Shown here: positions 16,751-27,961 of the stretch, one piece after another
How positions within the stretch are numbered: position 1 is the stretch's first letter
Layout of the letters: each line of letters opens with the position of its first letter
Assembly: GCF_036088315.1 (NCBI RefSeq)
Contig: NZ_CP107996.1
Span: 2,686,501 to 2,750,500 of the forward strand
Length of the DNA: 64,000 bases
Direction: 5' to 3'
Source: Streptomyces sp. NBC_00344
GTDB lineage: Bacteria > Actinomycetota > Actinomycetes > Streptomycetales > Streptomycetaceae
Notes under the pieces: model-generated
Databases searched by the model: none
What the model saw: the letters and a program-made list of their open reading frames with translations, nothing else
What the model was told of the DNA's origin: nothing
Program-made: the position numbers and the translations under genes

Positions 16751-17605
16751 TTATGCACGGGTGTCGAGGGGATCCGGGGCCGTGGTGACTCCCAGCTCGG
16801 CCAGCTTCGCCTTGCCGCCGTCCGGGGCGGTGAGCACGATCAGCCCCTCATCGGTGAGTGCGATCGAGTGCTCCCAGTGCGAGGACCAGGTCCCGTCCGT
16901 GGTGATGACGGTCCAGTCGTCGTCGAGCACCTCGGTGCGGGGCGTGCCGAGCGAGACCATCGGCTCGATGGCCAGGCAGAAGCCGGGCACCAGCTTCGGA
17001 TTGTGCCGGCCGACGAGGCGGCGCTTGTCGACGTAGTTCAGCAGATGCGGGTCCATGTGCATCTCGGAGCCGATGCCGTGGCCGCCGTAGTCCTCGATGA
17101 TCCCGTACTTGCCGGAGGCCGGGCGGGGCTGGCGCCGGATGTAGCCCTCGATCGCCCTGGAGACCTCGGTGAGCCGGCCGCCCTTCTTCATCGCGGCGAT
17201 ACCCGCCCACATCGACTCCTCGGTCACCCGGGAGAGCTCGACCAGCTCCGGTGCGTGCCCGGTGCCGACGAAGGCGGTGTAGGCGGCGTCGCCGTGCCAG
17301 CCGTCGATGATCGCTCCGCAGTCGATCGAGATGATGTCGCCGTCCTTGAGGACGGTCTTCTCGTCGGGGATGCCGTGGACCACGACCTCGTTCACCGAGG
17401 TGCAGATGGTGGCGGGGAAACCGCCGTACCCGAGGAAGTTCGGCTGGGCGCCGTGGTCGGCGAGCACCTTGCGTGCCACCTGGTCCAGATCGTGCGTGGT
17501 GGCGCCGGGCACAGCGGCCTCACGGGTCGCTGCGTGGATCGCGGCGACGACCAGTCCCGCCTCACGCATCTTCGCGATCTGCTCGGGAGTCTTGATCTCC
17601 ACCAT
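16751..17605 (-). CDS. map: Type I methionine aminopeptidase
   Basis: Removes the initiator Met from nascent proteins. The 284-residue enzyme has the five metal ligands in place: SIDCGAIIDGWHGDAA (two Asp), GGHGIGSEMH (His), a Glu in CLAIEPM, and a Glu in WEHSIALTDEG. Start ATG 17605 has GAAGG 9 nt upstream; that site would lie inside the coding region if the ATG at 17623 were used. No N-terminal zinc finger. Confidence 0.96.
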   Translation of the reverse strand: MVEIKTPEQIAKMREAGLVVAAIHAATREAAVPGATTHDLDQVARKVLADHGAQPNFLGYGGFPATICTSVNEVVVHGIPDEKTVLKDGDIISIDCGAIIDGWHGDAAYTAFVGTGHAPELVELSRVTEESMWAGIAAMKKGGRLTEVSRAIEGYIRRQPRPASGKYGIIEDYGGHGIGSEMHMDPHLLNYVDKRRLVGRHNPKLVPGFCLAIEPMVSLGTPRTEVLDDDWTVITTDGTWSSHWEHSIALTDEGLIVLTAPDGGKAKLAELGVTTAPDPLDTRA

Positions 17606-17648
17606 CGAAATTGCCTTCCGCATCGAACCGGTTCTGTGTGCTCAACAG

Positions 17649-17683
17649 TACGGCCGCGGCGTCCTGGGGACACCGCGGCCGTA
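17649..17683 (-). terminator. Hairpin between adk and map
   Basis: TACGGCCGCGG (17649-17659) pairs with CCGCGGCCGTA (17673-17683), 11 bp with a 13-nt loop. Confidence 0.6.
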
Positions 17684-17700
17684 TGCATACGTACTGTGCG

Positions 17701-18357
17701 TCAGGCCTGTCCGGCCCTGAGGGCCTCCATGGCCCGCTCGGTCACCTCGGTGACCTTGCCGAGCGCGGAGATCGTGACCACCAGGCCCTGGGCCTTGTAG
17801 TGGTCGATGATCGGCTCGGTCTCGGCGTGGTAGACCTCCAGGCGGCGGCGGACCGTCTCCTCGGTGTCGTCACCGCGCTGGTAGAGCTCGCCCCCACAGG
17901 TGTCGCAGACGCCCTGCTGCTTCGGCGCGCTGTACTCCACGTGGAAGACGTGGCTCGAGTCGTTGCGGCAGATCCGCCGGCCGGCGATCCGCTTCACGAC
18001 CTCGTCCTCGGGGACCTCGAGGTCCAGCACCGCGTCCAGCTTCTGTCCGTCGGCCTTCAGCGCCTCGTCGAGCGCCTGGGCCTGCGGGACGTTCCGCGGA
18101 AAGCCGTCGAGGAGGAAACCCCCCTCGGCGTCGGGCTGGGACATGCGGTCCTGCGCCATCCCGATGGTGACCTCGTCGGGCACCAGGTTGCCGGCGTCCA
18201 TGAACGCCTTGGCCTGCTTGCCCAGCTCCGTGCCCTGACTGATGTTGGCACGGAAGAGGTCGCCCGTGGAGATGTGCGGGATCGCCAGGTTCTTGGCAAG
18301 GTACGCAGCCTGCGTGCCCTTGCCCGCCCCGGGCGGTCCGACGAGGACGATACGCAT
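17701..18357 (-). CDS. adk: Adenylate kinase
   Basis: Interconverts ATP, ADP and AMP. 218 residues with P-loop [10 protein letters not shown] at 7-16, [13 protein letters not shown], and a long lid ([13 protein letters not shown]...CDTCGG) with Cys residues able to bind zinc. The start codon overlaps the secY stop by one base (TGATG), so translation is coupled to secY. Confidence 0.97.
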   Translation of the reverse strand: MRIVLVGPPGAGKGTQAAYLAKNLAIPHISTGDLFRANISQGTELGKQAKAFMDAGNLVPDEVTIGMAQDRMSQPDAEGGFLLDGFPRNVPQAQALDEALKADGQKLDAVLDLEVPEDEVVKRIAGRRICRNDSSHVFHVEYSAPKQQGVCDTCGGELYQRGDDTEETVRRRLEVYHAETEPIIDHYKAQGLVVTISALGKVTEVTERAMEALRAGQA

Positions 18358-19670
18358 CAGCGGAGGAACCCTTCGTAATTACGCTGCTGGAGCTGGCTCT
18401 CGATCTGCTTCACGGTCTCCAGACCCACACCCACGATGATCAGGATGCTCGTCCCGCCGAACGGGAAGTTCTGGTTCGCGCCGAAGCCCACCAACGCCAT
18501 CGTTGGGACAAGAGCGATAACACCCAGATACAGCGACCCCGGCCAGGTGATCCGATTGAGCACGTAGCTCAGGTACTCAGCGGTCGGTCGGCCAGCCCGG
18601 ATGCCCGGGATGAAGCCACCATACTTCTTCATGTTGTCGGCGACTTCCTCGGGGTTGAACGAGATCGCCACATAGAAGAAGGCGAAGAAGACGATCAACA
18701 GGAAGTACGTGACGATGTAAGCAGGGTGGTCACCCTTGACCAGATTGTCCTTCACCCAGGTCGCCCAGCCGGCGGTGGAACCGCTGAACTGGACGATCAG
18801 ACCGGGGATGTAGAGCAGCGACGACGCGAAGATGACCGGGATCACACCCGCCTGGTTGACCTTGAGCGGGATGTACGTGGACGTACCCCCGTAGGCCCGG
18901 CGGCCGATCATGCGCTTCGCGTACTGGACGGGGATCCTGCGCTGGGCCTGCTCGACGAAGACGACGAGGCCGACCATGGCCAGACCCACGATGATCACGG
19001 CGCCGAACTCGATCCAGCCGCCGGCGAGCTTGCCCTGCTGCTTGACGGCCCACAGCGCGCCGGGGAAGCCGGCCGCGATCGAGACGAACATCAGGATCGA
19101 CATGCCGTTGCCGATGCCGCGGTCGGTCACGAGCTCACCGAGCCACATGACCACACAGGTGCCCGCGGTCATGCAGATGACCATGGTGACCGTGATGAAG
19201 ATCGACTGGTCCGGCACGATCTGGTTGGCTACGGGGCAGTTGCCGAACAGCGCGCCGGTACGGGCGGTCGCCACCAGGCCGGTGCCCTGAAGGATGGCGA
19301 GCGCCACGGTCAGGTAACGCGTGTACTGCGTCACCTTCGCCGTACCCGACTGCCCCTCCTTCTTCAGGGCTTCCAGCCGTGGGATCACCACGGTCAGCAG
19401 CTGCAGGATGATGCTCGCCGTGATGTACGGCATGATGCCGAGCGCGAAGATGGTGATCTGCAACAGTGCGCCACCACTGAACATGTTGACCAGCCCGAAC
19501 AGACCCTGGTTGGTCTTCGTCTGGTCCATACACGTCTGGACGTTCGTGTAGTCCACGCCCGGGATCGGGACATGCGTCCCGAGCCGGTAGATCACGATGA
19601 TGGCGAGTGTGAACAGCAGCTTCTTGCGCAGGTCGGGCGTCTTGAACGCTCGGGCGAACGCGGTGAGCAC
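18357..19670 (-). CDS. secY: Protein translocase channel subunit SecY
   Basis: The 437-residue, ten-helix core of the SecYEG channel. Opens [22 protein letters not shown], plug region near GVDYTNV, pore-ring helices [15 protein letters not shown], and the SecA-contact loop [19 protein letters not shown]. Its partner secE is encoded at 53645-53929. Two hairpins separate it from rplO, so it probably has its own promoter in the 149-bp gap. Confidence 0.98.
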   Translation of the reverse strand: MLTAFARAFKTPDLRKKLLFTLAIIVIYRLGTHVPIPGVDYTNVQTCMDQTKTNQGLFGLVNMFSGGALLQITIFALGIMPYITASIILQLLTVVIPRLEALKKEGQSGTAKVTQYTRYLTVALAILQGTGLVATARTGALFGNCPVANQIVPDQSIFITVTMVICMTAGTCVVMWLGELVTDRGIGNGMSILMFVSIAAGFPGALWAVKQQGKLAGGWIEFGAVIIVGLAMVGLVVFVEQAQRRIPVQYAKRMIGRRAYGGTSTYIPLKVNQAGVIPVIFASSLLYIPGLIVQFSGSTAGWATWVKDNLVKGDHPAYIVTYFLLIVFFAFFYVAISFNPEEVADNMKKYGGFIPGIRAGRPTAEYLSYVLNRITWPGSLYLGVIALVPTMALVGFGANQNFPFGGTSILIIVGVGLETVKQIESQLQQRNYEGFLR

Positions 19671-19747
19671 GGTGCCTCCTGCGACCCCGGCGCGTCTGCG
19701 TCAAGGGTGACGGTCTTGAGGATCGATGAATTCGTATCAGTCAAAAG

Positions 19748-19768
19748 CCGTGCGGCTGTGCCGCACGG
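19748..19768 (-). terminator. Hairpin with T-run upstream of secY
   Basis: CCGTGCGGC pairs with GCCGCACGG, 9-bp stem, 3-nt loop, followed on the minus strand by CTTTTG. Second of two hairpins between rplO and secY. Confidence 0.6.
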
Positions 19769-19819
19769 ATACAGACAGTGGACGCCACCATACCGGCGAC
19801 CCTGCCCCCCTAGGAACGA

Positions 19820-19859
19820 CCAACCGGGGATGCCCTTTCAAAAGGACATCCCCGGTTGG
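19820..19859 (-). terminator. spc operon terminator after rplO
   Basis: A 13-bp perfect stem (19820-19832 with 19847-19859) extended inward by CCTTT/AAAGG, starting 22 nt after the rplO stop. Confidence 0.75.
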
Positions 19860-19881
19860 GTGTTCAGGCCATCGAGTCGTC

Positions 19882-20337
19882 TCAGACGAGCTCGGTGACG
19901 GTGCCGCCGGCAGCGGCAATCTTCTCCTTGGCGGAGCCGGAGACGGCGTCAACCGAAACCGTCAGCGCCACCGAGATCTCGCCCTGGCCCAGGACCTTGA
20001 CGAGGCTGTTCTTGCGAACCGCACCCTTGGCGACCAGATCGGCCACCGTGACCTCTCCACCCTGCGGGTAGAGGTCGGCGAGCTTGTCCAGGTTCACGAC
20101 CTGGAACTCGGTGCGGAACGGGTTCTTGAAGCCCTTGAGCTTCGGCAGGCGCATGTGGAGGGGCATCTGGCCACCCTCGAAGCGCTGCGGAACCTGGTAA
20201 CGGGCCTTGGTGCCCTTGGTACCACGACCTGCGGTCTTACCCTTGGACGCCTCACCACGACCCACACGGGTCTTGGCGGTCTTGGCGCCCGGGGCGGGCC
20301 GGAGGTTGTGGACCTTCAGCGGGTTGTTCTCCGCCAT
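19882..20337 (-). CDS. rplO: 50S ribosomal protein L15
   Basis: A 151-residue L15: [38 protein letters not shown] and [20 protein letters not shown] regions. ATG 20337 is the start; the ORF extends six codons upstream into rpmD. Last gene of the spc block. Confidence 0.97.
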   Translation of the reverse strand: MAENNPLKVHNLRPAPGAKTAKTRVGRGEASKGKTAGRGTKGTKARYQVPQRFEGGQMPLHMRLPKLKGFKNPFRTEFQVVNLDKLADLYPQGGEVTVADLVAKGAVRKNSLVKVLGQGEISVALTVSVDAVSGSAKEKIAAAGGTVTELV

Positions 20338-20338
20338 G

Positions 20339-20521
20339 TCAGTCGACCTCCTCAACCGTCACGAGGTGGCGGACGGTGTGAACCATTCCGCGGAACTCGG
20401 GGCGGTCCTCCTTGACAACCACGTCGTGCAGGCGCTTGAGCCCGAGCGAACGCAGGGTGTCGCGGTGGTTCTGCTTGCTACCGATGTACGACTTCGTCTG
20501 CGTGATCTTGAGCTGTGCCAT
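20339..20521 (-). CDS. rpmD: 50S ribosomal protein L30
   Basis: 60 residues, [18 protein letters not shown] then [12 protein letters not shown]. Its ATG overlaps the rpsE stop by one base (TAATG), and its stop is 1 nt before the rplO ATG, so rpsE, rpmD and rplO are translationally coupled. Confidence 0.97.
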   Translation of the reverse strand: MAQLKITQTKSYIGSKQNHRDTLRSLGLKRLHDVVVKEDRPEFRGMVHTVRHLVTVEEVD

Positions 20522-21123
20522 TACGCACCAGCCCCGGCACGCGCACGGAGCAGAGCCGCGGGAGCAACGTCCTCGAGGGGCAGACCACGGCGAGCCGCGA
20601 TCTCCTCGGGGCGCTGCAGACCCTGCAGGGCTGCCACGGTCGCGTGCACGATGTTGATCGCGTTCGACGAGCCGAGCGACTTCGACAGAATGTCGTGGAC
20701 GCCGGCGCACTCGAGCACGGCACGCACCGGACCACCGGCGATAACGCCGGTACCGGGGGAAGCAGGCTTGAGCAGGACAACGCCCGCAGCCTTCTCGCCC
20801 GTGATCGGGTGAGGAATCGTGCCCTGGATACGCGGAACCTTGAAGAAGCTCTTCTTGGCCTCTTCAACGCCCTTGGCGATGGCCGCGGGAACTTCCTTGG
20901 CCTTGCCGTATCCGACACCTACGGTGCCGTCACCGTCGCCCACCACGACCAGCGCGGTGAAGCTGAAACGACGACCACCCTTGACAACCTTGGCAACGCG
21001 GTTGATCGCGACTACGCGCTCAACGTAAGCGGTCTTCTCGGCGGCAGCGCCACCGTCGCGACCCTTCCGGTCCCGCCGCTCGCCGCCACCGGCACCGCTT
21101 CCGCGGCGCTGGGGTCCAGCCAT
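20521..21123 (-). CDS. rpsE: 30S ribosomal protein S5
   Basis: A 200-residue S5. The core [31 protein letters not shown] is intact; S5 contributes to decoding fidelity. N-terminal extension [18 protein letters not shown] is Gly/Arg rich, typical of actinobacteria. 46 bp after rplR. Confidence 0.97.
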   Translation of the reverse strand: MAGPQRRGSGAGGGERRDRKGRDGGAAAEKTAYVERVVAINRVAKVVKGGRRFSFTALVVVGDGDGTVGVGYGKAKEVPAAIAKGVEEAKKSFFKVPRIQGTIPHPITGEKAAGVVLLKPASPGTGVIAGGPVRAVLECAGVHDILSKSLGSSNAINIVHATVAALQGLQRPEEIAARRGLPLEDVAPAALLRARAGAGA

Positions 21124-21169
21124 TGGATTTACCTCTCTCTGTTACGTCCGTTAGTCCCGGAACCGGGGC

Positions 21170-21553
21170 CTAGAACTTCAGCCCGGCTTCGCGGGCGGCG
21201 TCAGCCAGAGCGGCAATGCGCCCGGCGTACCTGTTGCCACCACGGTCGAACACGACAGCCTCGACACCCGCGGCCTTCGCGCGCTCTGCGACGAGCGCGC
21301 CGACCTGCTGTGCCTGGGCGCTCTTGTCGCCCTCGCCACCACGGATCGAGGTGTCCAGGGTCGACGCCGAAGCGAGCGTGTGGCCCGCGATGTCGTCGAT
21401 GACCTGCGCAACGATGTTGCGGTTGGAACGCGTCACGACCAGGCGCGGACGCTCCGGCGTACCGGAGACGTGCTTGCGGACGCGGACGTGGCGGCGCTTG
21501 ATGGCAGCGCGCTTGTACGCGTCGCCCTTGGCGATCTTCACACCGTATGCCAT
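21170..21553 (-). CDS. rplR: 50S ribosomal protein L18
   Basis: A 127-residue 5S-rRNA-binding protein: [47 protein letters not shown]. It follows rplF by 3 nt. Confidence 0.97.
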   Translation of the reverse strand: MAYGVKIAKGDAYKRAAIKRRHVRVRKHVSGTPERPRLVVTRSNRNIVAQVIDDIAGHTLASASTLDTSIRGGEGDKSAQAQQVGALVAERAKAAGVEAVVFDRGGNRYAGRIAALADAAREAGLKF

Positions 21554-21556
21554 GGC

Positions 21557-22096
21557 TTACTTACCCGCCTTTCCGACCTTGCGGCGGATAACCTCGCCGG
21601 CGTACTTGACGCCCTTGGCCTTGTACGGGTCGGGCTTCCGCAGCTTGCGGATGTTAGCGGCGACCTCGCCGACCTTCTGCTTGTCGATGCCCTCGACGCT
21701 GAGCTTCGTGGGCGACTCGACCTTGAAGGTGATGCCCTCGGGGGCCTCAACGATGATCGGGTGGCTGTAGCCCAGGGCGAACTCCAGGTTGGAGCCCTTC
21801 GCCTGGACGCGGTAACCGACTCCGCTGATCTCGAGCGCCTTGACGTAACCCGTGGTCACGCCGGTGATCATGTTCGCCACCAGCGTGCGGGACAGGCCGT
21901 GAAGGGCCTTGTTCTGACGCTCGTCGTTCGGACGCACGACGTTCAGAACGCCGTCCTCGCCCTTGGTGACCTCGATCGGCGCGGCAACGGTGTGCGTGAG
22001 GGAACCCTTGGGGCCCTTCACCGCAACCGTGCGGCCGTCGATGGTGACGTCCACACCGGCGGGAACCTGGATGGGGAGCTTGCCGATTCGCGACAT
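21557..22096 (-). CDS. rplF: 50S ribosomal protein L6
   Basis: A 179-residue L6: [20 protein letters not shown] and the C-terminal signature [14 protein letters not shown] near the factor-binding site. 21 bp after rpsH. Confidence 0.97.
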   Translation of the reverse strand: MSRIGKLPIQVPAGVDVTIDGRTVAVKGPKGSLTHTVAAPIEVTKGEDGVLNVVRPNDERQNKALHGLSRTLVANMITGVTTGYVKALEISGVGYRVQAKGSNLEFALGYSHPIIVEAPEGITFKVESPTKLSVEGIDKQKVGEVAANIRKLRKPDPYKAKGVKYAGEVIRRKVGKAGK

Positions 22097-22117
22097 TAGC
22101 TTTTCCTCCGTTCCCGA

Positions 22118-22516
22118 CTACCAGACGTAGGCGAGGACTTCCCCACCTACGCCCTTCTTGCTTGCCTGCTGGCCGGTCAGGAGACCGTGGGACGTGGAGA
22201 TGATCGCCACGCCCAGGCCGCCGAGAACCTTCGGCAGGCTGGTGGACTTCGCGTACACACGCAGACCCGGCTTCGAGATCCGCTTGATGCCGGCGATCGA
22301 GCGCTCGCGGTTCGGGCCGAACTTCAGCTCGAGAACGAGGTTCTTGCCGACCTCGGCGTCCTCGGTCTTCCAGCCGGTGATGAAGCCCTCCTGCTGGAGG
22401 ATCTCCGCGATGTGCGACTTGATCTTGCTGTGCGGCATCACGACGGAGTCGTGGTACGCCGAGTTTGCGTTGCGCAGACGCGTGAGCATGTCTGCGATGG
22501 GATCAGTCATGGTCAT
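22118..22516 (-). CDS. rpsH: 30S ribosomal protein S8
   Basis: A 132-residue S8, [15 protein letters not shown] to the conserved [20 protein letters not shown]. In E. coli S8 is the spc-operon repressor. GAAGG lies 7 nt before ATG 22516. A 241-bp gap with no visible gene separates it from rpsN. Confidence 0.97.
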   Translation of the reverse strand: MTMTDPIADMLTRLRNANSAYHDSVVMPHSKIKSHIAEILQQEGFITGWKTEDAEVGKNLVLELKFGPNRERSIAGIKRISKPGLRVYAKSTSLPKVLGGLGVAIISTSHGLLTGQQASKKGVGGEVLAYVW

Positions 22517-22757
22517 GAATTGGCCTTCGGCCTCTCTCGCCGGGGTTTCCTGTATGCGCCATCCCTCTCCCCACTCAGTGGCGGGACGGGTGCGGTGCGG
22601 GGACCTACGGCGTAGTAAGTCGGTCTCGGGCGGCAGACGCCCAACCCTGCAAGCCTACGGCATGCGGGGGTGGGCCTCTGCCGACCAGATACTTACCGAG
22701 AGTCCTGGCTGGTTCCGATCAGGTCCGCGGGCCTCAACGGCCTGCGGGTGAAGGGAA

Positions 22758-22943
22758 TTACCAGGAGCTCTTGGTCACGCCCGGCAGCTCGCCACGGTGA
22801 GCCATCTCACGAAGGCACACGCGGCACAGGCCGAACTTGCGGTAGACGGAGTGGGGCCGGCCGCAGCGCTGGCAACGGGTGTACCCGCGGACGCCGAACT
22901 TCGGCTTACGGGCGGCCTTAGCGATCAGAGACTTCTTCGCCAC
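22758..22943 (-). CDS. rpsN: 30S ribosomal protein S14, zinc-binding type
   Basis: 61 residues with two CxxC pairs (CQRCGRPHS and CRVC), the short type-Z S14. It starts 2 nt after rplE ends. Streptomyces usually also carry a longer zinc-free paralogue elsewhere. Confidence 0.96.
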   Translation of the reverse strand: MAKKSLIAKAARKPKFGVRGYTRCQRCGRPHSVYRKFGLCRVCLREMAHRGELPGVTKSSW

Positions 22944-22945
22944 GG

Positions 22946-23503
22946 TCAGTTCTCCTTGAACGGGAAGCCGAGGTGACGAAGGAGGGCACGACCCTCGTCG
23001 TCATTGGTCGCCGTGGTGACCACGGTGATGTCCATGCCCCGGACCCGGTCGATCTTGTCCTGGTCGATCTCGTGGAACATGACCTGCTCCGTGAGACCGA
23101 AGGTGTAGTTGCCACGGCCGTCGAACTGCTTCGGCGACAGGCCACGGAAGTCACGGATACGCGGAAGCGCGAGCGACAGCGTACGGTCCAGGAACTCCCA
23201 CATGCGGTCACCGCGGAGGGTGACGTGGCAGCCGATCGGCTGCCCCTCGCGCAGCTTGAACTGCGCGATCGACTTGCGGGCCTTGGTCACGGCCGGCTTC
23301 TGGCCGGTGATCGTGGTGAGGTCCTTGATGGCACCGTCGATCAGCTTGGAGTCGCGGGCGGCGTCGCCCACACCCATGTTGACCACGATCTTTACGAGAC
23401 CGGGAATCTGCATGACGTTCTCGTAGGAGAACTCCTCACGCAGCTTGCCGGCGATTTCCTCGCGGTAGCGCGTCTTGAGACGCGGCGCAGTGGTGGCAGT
23501 CAT
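22946..23503 (-). CDS. rplE: 50S ribosomal protein L5
   Basis: A 185-residue 5S-rRNA-binding protein: [22 protein letters not shown] and [19 protein letters not shown]. Its ATG overlaps the end of rplX by one base. Confidence 0.97.
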   Translation of the reverse strand: MTATTAPRLKTRYREEIAGKLREEFSYENVMQIPGLVKIVVNMGVGDAARDSKLIDGAIKDLTTITGQKPAVTKARKSIAQFKLREGQPIGCHVTLRGDRMWEFLDRTLSLALPRIRDFRGLSPKQFDGRGNYTFGLTEQVMFHEIDQDKIDRVRGMDITVVTTATNDDEGRALLRHLGFPFKEN

Positions 23504-23826
23504 CAGATGTCCTCACCAGTCCGCTTGGCAACGCGGATCTTGTTGCCCTCGTCATCGAAGCGGTAACCGACGCGGGTGACGACCTTCTTGCCGTCCTTCT
23601 CCACAACCAGCTGAACGTTGCTGACGTGGACAGGGGCTTCGGTCGTCACGATGCCACCGGTCTGCGAACCGCGAGCGGTCTGACCGGCCTTGGTGTGCTT
23701 CTTGACCCGGTTGACACCCTCGACGAGGACACGGTTCTGCGTGGGGTAGGCAACGATGACCTTGCCCTGCTTGCCGCGGTCCTTACCGGTGATGACCTGA
23801 ACCAGGTCGCCCTTCTTGATCTTCAT
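23503..23826 (-). CDS. rplX: 50S ribosomal protein L24
   Basis: 107 residues; the KOW motif [20 protein letters not shown] at the N-terminus binds 23S rRNA as an assembly initiator. 2 nt after rplN. Confidence 0.97.
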   Translation of the reverse strand: MKIKKGDLVQVITGKDRGKQGKVIVAYPTQNRVLVEGVNRVKKHTKAGQTARGSQTGGIVTTEAPVHVSNVQLVVEKDGKKVVTRVGYRFDDEGNKIRVAKRTGEDI

Positions 23827-23828
23827 GC

Positions 23829-24197
23829 TTACAGCACCTCCGGCGCGAGCGAGATGATCTTCATGAACTTCTTCTCGCGCAGCTCACGGCCCACCGGGCC
23901 GAAGATACGGGTGCCGCGGGGGTCGCCGTCGTTCTTCAGAATGACGGCGGCGTTCTCGTCGAAGCGGATGTACGAGCCGTCCTGACGACGACGCTCCTTG
24001 ACGGTGCGAACGATGACCGCCTTGACGACGTCACCCTTCTTCACGTTGCCGCCGGGGATCGCGTCCTTGACGGTGGCGACGATGACATCACCGATACCCG
24101 CGTAGCGGCGACCCGAGCCACCGAGAACACGAATGGTGAGAATTTCCTTCGCACCCGTGTTGTCGGCGACGCGAAGTCGCGACTCCTGCTGGATCAC
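23829..24197 (-). CDS. rplN: 50S ribosomal protein L14
   Basis: A 122-residue L14: [20 protein letters not shown] and [23 protein letters not shown]. First gene of the spc block, separated from rpsQ by a strong hairpin. Confidence 0.97.
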   Translation of the reverse strand: MIQQESRLRVADNTGAKEILTIRVLGGSGRRYAGIGDVIVATVKDAIPGGNVKKGDVVKAVIVRTVKERRRQDGSYIRFDENAAVILKNDGDPRGTRIFGPVGRELREKKFMKIISLAPEVL

Positions 24198-24230
24198 GTC
24201 TATCTCCTGATCGTCTGCCGGTTCCCGGCC

Positions 24231-24258
24231 GGGGCTCCGCTGTTACCAGCGGAGCCCC
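24231..24258 (-). terminator. Hairpin at the S10/spc boundary
   Basis: GGGGCTCCGCTG (24231-24242) pairs with CAGCGGAGCCCC (24247-24258), 12 bp with a TTAC loop, 46 nt after the rpsQ stop. A second, smaller CTGAGC/GCTCAG hairpin lies closer to rpsQ. Confidence 0.75.
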
Positions 24259-24303
24259 CACCGAGCCTGGCGGAACTGACCTGAGCGATGAGCTCAGGGG
24301 TTA

Positions 24304-24588
24304 TTACTTGGCCTTCTCGAGGATCTCGACGATGCGCCAGCGCTTCGTCGCGGAAAGCGGCCGCGTCTCCATGATGACAACACGGTCGCCCACGCCTGCG
24401 GCGTTGGCCTCGTCATGCGCCTTGAGCTTGTTCGTACGGCGGATGACCTTGCCGTACAGGGCGTGCTTGACGCGGTCCTCGACAGCGACGACGACGGTCT
24501 TGTCCATCTTGTCGCTGACGACGAGACCCTCACGGGTCTTGCGGAAACCGCGCTGCTCAGTCGTCTCAGTCACATTCTTCTCGCTCAT
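24304..24588 (-). CDS. rpsQ: 30S ribosomal protein S17
   Basis: A 94-residue S17: [47 protein letters not shown]. Last gene of the S10 block; start overlaps the rpmC end by one base. Confidence 0.97.
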   Translation of the reverse strand: MSEKNVTETTEQRGFRKTREGLVVSDKMDKTVVVAVEDRVKHALYGKVIRRTNKLKAHDEANAAGVGDRVVIMETRPLSATKRWRIVEILEKAK

Positions 24589-24812
24589 CAGGCGCTCTCC
24601 ACCGTCTCGATGCCCAGCTCGCGCTCACGCATCAGGGTGTAGATCCGGGCGATGTCCTTACGGACGGACTTGAGCCGACCGTGATTCTCGAGCTGCCCGG
24701 TCGCCGCCTGGAAGCGGAGGTTGAACAGCTCTTCCTTGGCCTCACGGAGCTTCGCGACGAGATCCTCGTCGTTCAGCTCACGCAGCTCGGTCGCCTTGGT
24801 ACCGGCCGCCAT
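24588..24812 (-). CDS. rpmC: 50S ribosomal protein L29
   Basis: 74 residues, helical, with [22 protein letters not shown]; it sits at the peptide exit tunnel and docks SRP and trigger factor. ATG 24812 overlaps the rplP stop (TGATG); a GTG one codon upstream is less likely. Confidence 0.96.
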   Translation of the reverse strand: MAAGTKATELRELNDEDLVAKLREAKEELFNLRFQAATGQLENHGRLKSVRKDIARIYTLMRERELGIETVESA

Positions 24813-25231
24813 CACGACTCACCTGCCTCGCGCCGCACAATGCGGCACTTCATCGGAAGCTTGTGGGCGGCGCGGGTGAGCGCCTCCTTAGCGACCTTCT
24901 CGTTCGGGTAGGACAGCTCGAACATCACCCGACCGGGCTTGACGTTCGCGATCCACCACTCGGGGGAACCCTTACCGGAACCCATGCGGGTCTCAGCAGG
25001 CTTCTTGGTGAGCGGACGGTCCGGGTAGATGTTGATCCAGACCTTGCCGCCACGCTTGATGTGGCGGGTCATCGCGATACGAGCAGCTTCGATCTGACGG
25101 TTCGTCACGTACGCCGGCGTCAGAGCCTGGATGCCGTACTCACCGAATGCGACCTCAGTGCCACCCTTCGCCATACCGCTGCGCTTGGGGTGGTGCTGCT
25201 TGCGGTGCTTGACCCTACGAGGGATCAGCAT
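24812..25231 (-). CDS. rplP: 50S ribosomal protein L16
   Basis: 139 residues: [61 protein letters not shown]16 helps position A-site tRNA. 5 nt after rpsC. Confidence 0.98.
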   Translation of the reverse strand: MLIPRRVKHRKQHHPKRSGMAKGGTEVAFGEYGIQALTPAYVTNRQIEAARIAMTRHIKRGGKVWINIYPDRPLTKKPAETRMGSGKGSPEWWIANVKPGRVMFELSYPNEKVAKEALTRAAHKLPMKCRIVRREAGES

Positions 25232-25236
25232 GTCGG

Positions 25237-26079
25237 TCAGGCCTCCGTTCCGGTGCTCTCAGCCGGAGCAGCCGCTGCGGGAGCGTCGGCCTTGGGGGCC
25301 TCGGCTGCCGGTGCGGACTGCTGCGGCTTGCGGCCGCGGCCGCCACGCTCGCCACCACGACCACCGCGGCCGCCGGCCGGACGGTCGTTGCCGCCGCCAC
25401 GGGCCGGACGGTTGCCGGCACGGGCCGCAGCGTTCTCGGCGCGGACCTCGGCGATGTTCTTGACATTGCCCTTGTAGATCCAGACCTTCACGCCGATACG
25501 GCCGAAGGTCGTCTTGGCCTCGAAGAAGCCGTAGTCCACGTTCGCGCGGAGCGTGTGCAGGGGCACACGGCCCTCGCGGTAGAACTCCGAACGGGACATC
25601 TCGGCGCCGCCGAGACGGCCACCGCACTGGATCTTGATGCCCTTGGCGCCGGCCTTCATCGTCGACTGCATGCTCTTACGCATGGCGCGACGGAAGGAGA
25701 CACGGGAGGACAGCTGCTCGGCGACGGCCTGGGCCACCAGCTGAGCGTCCACCTCGGGGTTCTTGACCTCGAGGATGTTGAGCTGGACCTGCTTGCCGGT
25801 CAGCTTCTCCAGCTCGCCGCGGATGCGGTCGGCCTCGGCGCCGCGGCGGCCGATGACGATGCCCGGACGAGCGGTGTGGATGTCGACGCGGACGCGGTCG
25901 CGGGTGCGCTCGATCTCAACCTTCGAGATACCGGCGCGCTCCATGCCCTTCGTCATCATGCGACGAATGGCAACGTCTTCCTTGACGTAGTCCTTGTACA
26001 GCTTGTCGGCGTACCAGCGGGACTTGAAGTCCGTGGTGATGCCGAGCCGGAACCCGTGCGGGTTAACCTTCTGGCCCAT
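25237..26079 (-). CDS. rpsC: 30S ribosomal protein S3
   Basis: 280 residues: [18 protein letters not shown], the KH-domain [16 protein letters not shown], and [21 protein letters not shown]3 lines the mRNA entry channel. The last 65 residues are a Gly/Arg- then Ala/Pro-rich tail, longer than in E. coli. Its ATG overlaps the rplV stop by one base. Confidence 0.98.
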   Translation of the reverse strand: MGQKVNPHGFRLGITTDFKSRWYADKLYKDYVKEDVAIRRMMTKGMERAGISKVEIERTRDRVRVDIHTARPGIVIGRRGAEADRIRGELEKLTGKQVQLNILEVKNPEVDAQLVAQAVAEQLSSRVSFRRAMRKSMQSTMKAGAKGIKIQCGGRLGGAEMSRSEFYREGRVPLHTLRANVDYGFFEAKTTFGRIGVKVWIYKGNVKNIAEVRAENAAARAGNRPARGGGNDRPAGGRGGRGGERGGRGRKPQQSAPAAEAPKADAPAAAAPAESTGTEA

Positions 26080-26426
26080 TACCGGGTTCCTTCCTTGCTG
26101 CTGACGACCACGGTGATGTGGCTGGTCCGCTTGCGGATCCGGTAGGCACGGCCCTGGGCGCGCGGACGGAACCGCTTCAGGGTCGGGCCCTCGTCGACGT
26201 ACGCCTCAGAAATGACGAGGCTGCCGGCGTCGGTGTGGTCGTAGTTGTGTGCGGCGTTGGCAATGGCGCTGTCAAGCACCTTGCCGACCGGCACGCTCGC
26301 GGCCTGCGGGGCGAAACGCAGGACCGCCTGAGCCTCCGTGGCATCCATGCCACGGATAAGGTCCACCACGCGGCGGGCCTTCATGGGCGTGACGCGGATG
26401 TACCGCGCCTGGGCCCTGGCTTCCAT
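26079..26426 (-). CDS. rplV: 50S ribosomal protein L22
   Basis: 115 residues, [26 protein letters not shown]; the beta-hairpin ending [18 protein letters not shown] lines the exit tunnel and is a macrolide contact. ATG 26426 fits the family start; the ORF extends eight codons upstream. Confidence 0.97.
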   Translation of the reverse strand: MEARAQARYIRVTPMKARRVVDLIRGMDATEAQAVLRFAPQAASVPVGKVLDSAIANAAHNYDHTDAGSLVISEAYVDEGPTLKRFRPRAQGRAYRIRKRTSHITVVVSSKEGTR

Positions 26427-26467
26427 GGTTGTCCCTTCGGTGTCGTTCATAGTCTTCGCACCCCGCC

Positions 26468-26749
26468 TTAGCGGCGCTTCGACTTGCGGTCGTCCTTGAC
26501 GTGGCCGCGGAAGGTGCGGGTCGGCGCAAACTCGCCGAGCTTGTGGCCGACCATCGACTCGGTGACGAACACCGGGACGTGGATCTTGCCGTTGTGCACC
26601 GCGATGGTGTGTCCCAGCATGTCCGGGATGATCATCGAGCGCCGGGACCAGGTCTTGATGACGTTCTTGGTGCCTGCTTCGTTCTGTACGTCCACCTTCT
26701 TGACAAGGTGTCCGTCGACGAAAGGCCCCTTCTTGAGACTACGCGGCAT
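26468..26749 (-). CDS. rpsS: 30S ribosomal protein S19
   Basis: 93 residues: [54 protein letters not shown]. It sits on the 30S head with S13. 12 bp after rplB. Confidence 0.98.
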   Translation of the reverse strand: MPRSLKKGPFVDGHLVKKVDVQNEAGTKNVIKTWSRRSMIIPDMLGHTIAVHNGKIHVPVFVTESMVGHKLGEFAPTRTFRGHVKDDRKSKRR

Positions 26750-26761
26750 CTAAACCCGCTC

Positions 26762-27598
26762 CTAGCGCTTCTTGTTCGACTTGCGGCGGCGGACGATGTA
26801 CTTGCTCGAAGCCTTCTTCGGCGAGCGAGTACGACCCTCCTTCTGACCCCACGGGCTGACCGGGTGGCGACCACCTGAAGTCTTGCCCTCACCACCACCG
26901 TGCGGGTGGTCGACCGGGTTCATCGCGACACCGCGAACGGAGGGGCGAACGCCCTTCCAGCGCATACGGCCGGCCTTGCCCCAGTTGATGTTCGACTGCT
27001 CGGCATTGCCGACCTCGCCGATGGTGGCGCGGCAGCGGATGTCGACCAGGCGAACCTCACCGGACGGCATACGAAGGTGCGCCATGGCGCCTTCCTTCGC
27101 GAGCAGCTGTACCGAAGCACCCGCGGAACGGGCGATCTTCGCTCCGCCGCCGGGACGCATCTCGATGGCGTGCACGGTCGTACCCACCGGGATGTTGCGC
27201 AGCGGCAGGTTGTTACCGGGCTTGATGTCGGCGCCCGCGCCGTTCTCCACCCTGTCGCCCTGGCCGAGCTTGGCCGGGGCGAGGATGTAGCGCTTCTCGC
27301 CGTCTGCGTAGTGCAGCAGCGCGATGCGCGCGGTGCGGTTCGGGTCGTACTCGATGTGCGCGACCTTGGCCGGCACGCCGTCCTTGTCGTGACGACGGAA
27401 GTCGATCACACGGAAGGCACGCTTGTGTCCGCCACCCTGGTGGCGAACGGTGATCCGGCCGGTGTTGTTACGGCCGCCCTTGCTGTGCAGAGGGCGAACC
27501 AGCGACTTCTCCGGCGTGGACCGCGTGATCTCGACAAAGTCGGCGACGCTGGAGCCACGACGGCCCGGGGTCGTCGGCTTGTACTTGCGGATACCCAT
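26762..27598 (-). CDS. rplB: 50S ribosomal protein L2
   Basis: 278 residues: [37 protein letters not shown] with the conserved His next to the peptidyl transferase centre, and [20 protein letters not shown]. 39 bp after rplW. Confidence 0.98.
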   Translation of the reverse strand: MGIRKYKPTTPGRRGSSVADFVEITRSTPEKSLVRPLHSKGGRNNTGRITVRHQGGGHKRAFRVIDFRRHDKDGVPAKVAHIEYDPNRTARIALLHYADGEKRYILAPAKLGQGDRVENGAGADIKPGNNLPLRNIPVGTTVHAIEMRPGGGAKIARSAGASVQLLAKEGAMAHLRMPSGEVRLVDIRCRATIGEVGNAEQSNINWGKAGRMRWKGVRPSVRGVAMNPVDHPHGGGEGKTSGGRHPVSPWGQKEGRTRSPKKASSKYIVRRRKSNKKR

Positions 27599-27637
27599 TT
27601 CTCAGTCCTCGTCCGATTCCGGACGACTCGGACTCCG

Positions 27638-27961
27638 TTAGGAGACCGGGCCGCCGAAGATGTCGATACGGTCGCCCTCGGCAAGGGTCACAATGGCGCG
27701 CTTGGTGTCAGCGCGCTTTCCGAACCCGGTGCGGGTGCGCTTGCGCTTGCCCTGGCGGTTGATCGTGTTGACTCCGGTGACCTTGACCGAGAAGACCGCT
27801 TCCACGGCCTGCTTGATCTGGGTCTTGTTGGAGCCCGGCGCGACGATGAACGTGTACTTGTTCTCGTCGAGCAGCGCGTAGCTCTTCTCGGAAACAACCG
27901 GCTTGACGAGGACGTCACGCGGGTCCGTGAAGGTCTTGCTGGTAACGGTCGCCTCAGCCAT
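27638..27961 (-). CDS. rplW: 50S ribosomal protein L23
   Basis: 107 residues: [19 protein letters not shown] and [20 protein letters not shown]. Tunnel-exit protein and docking site for trigger factor. One-base overlap with rplD. Confidence 0.97.
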   Translation of the reverse strand: MAEATVTSKTFTDPRDVLVKPVVSEKSYALLDENKYTFIVAPGSNKTQIKQAVEAVFSVKVTGVNTINRQGKRKRTRTGFGKRADTKRAIVTLAEGDRIDIFGGPVS

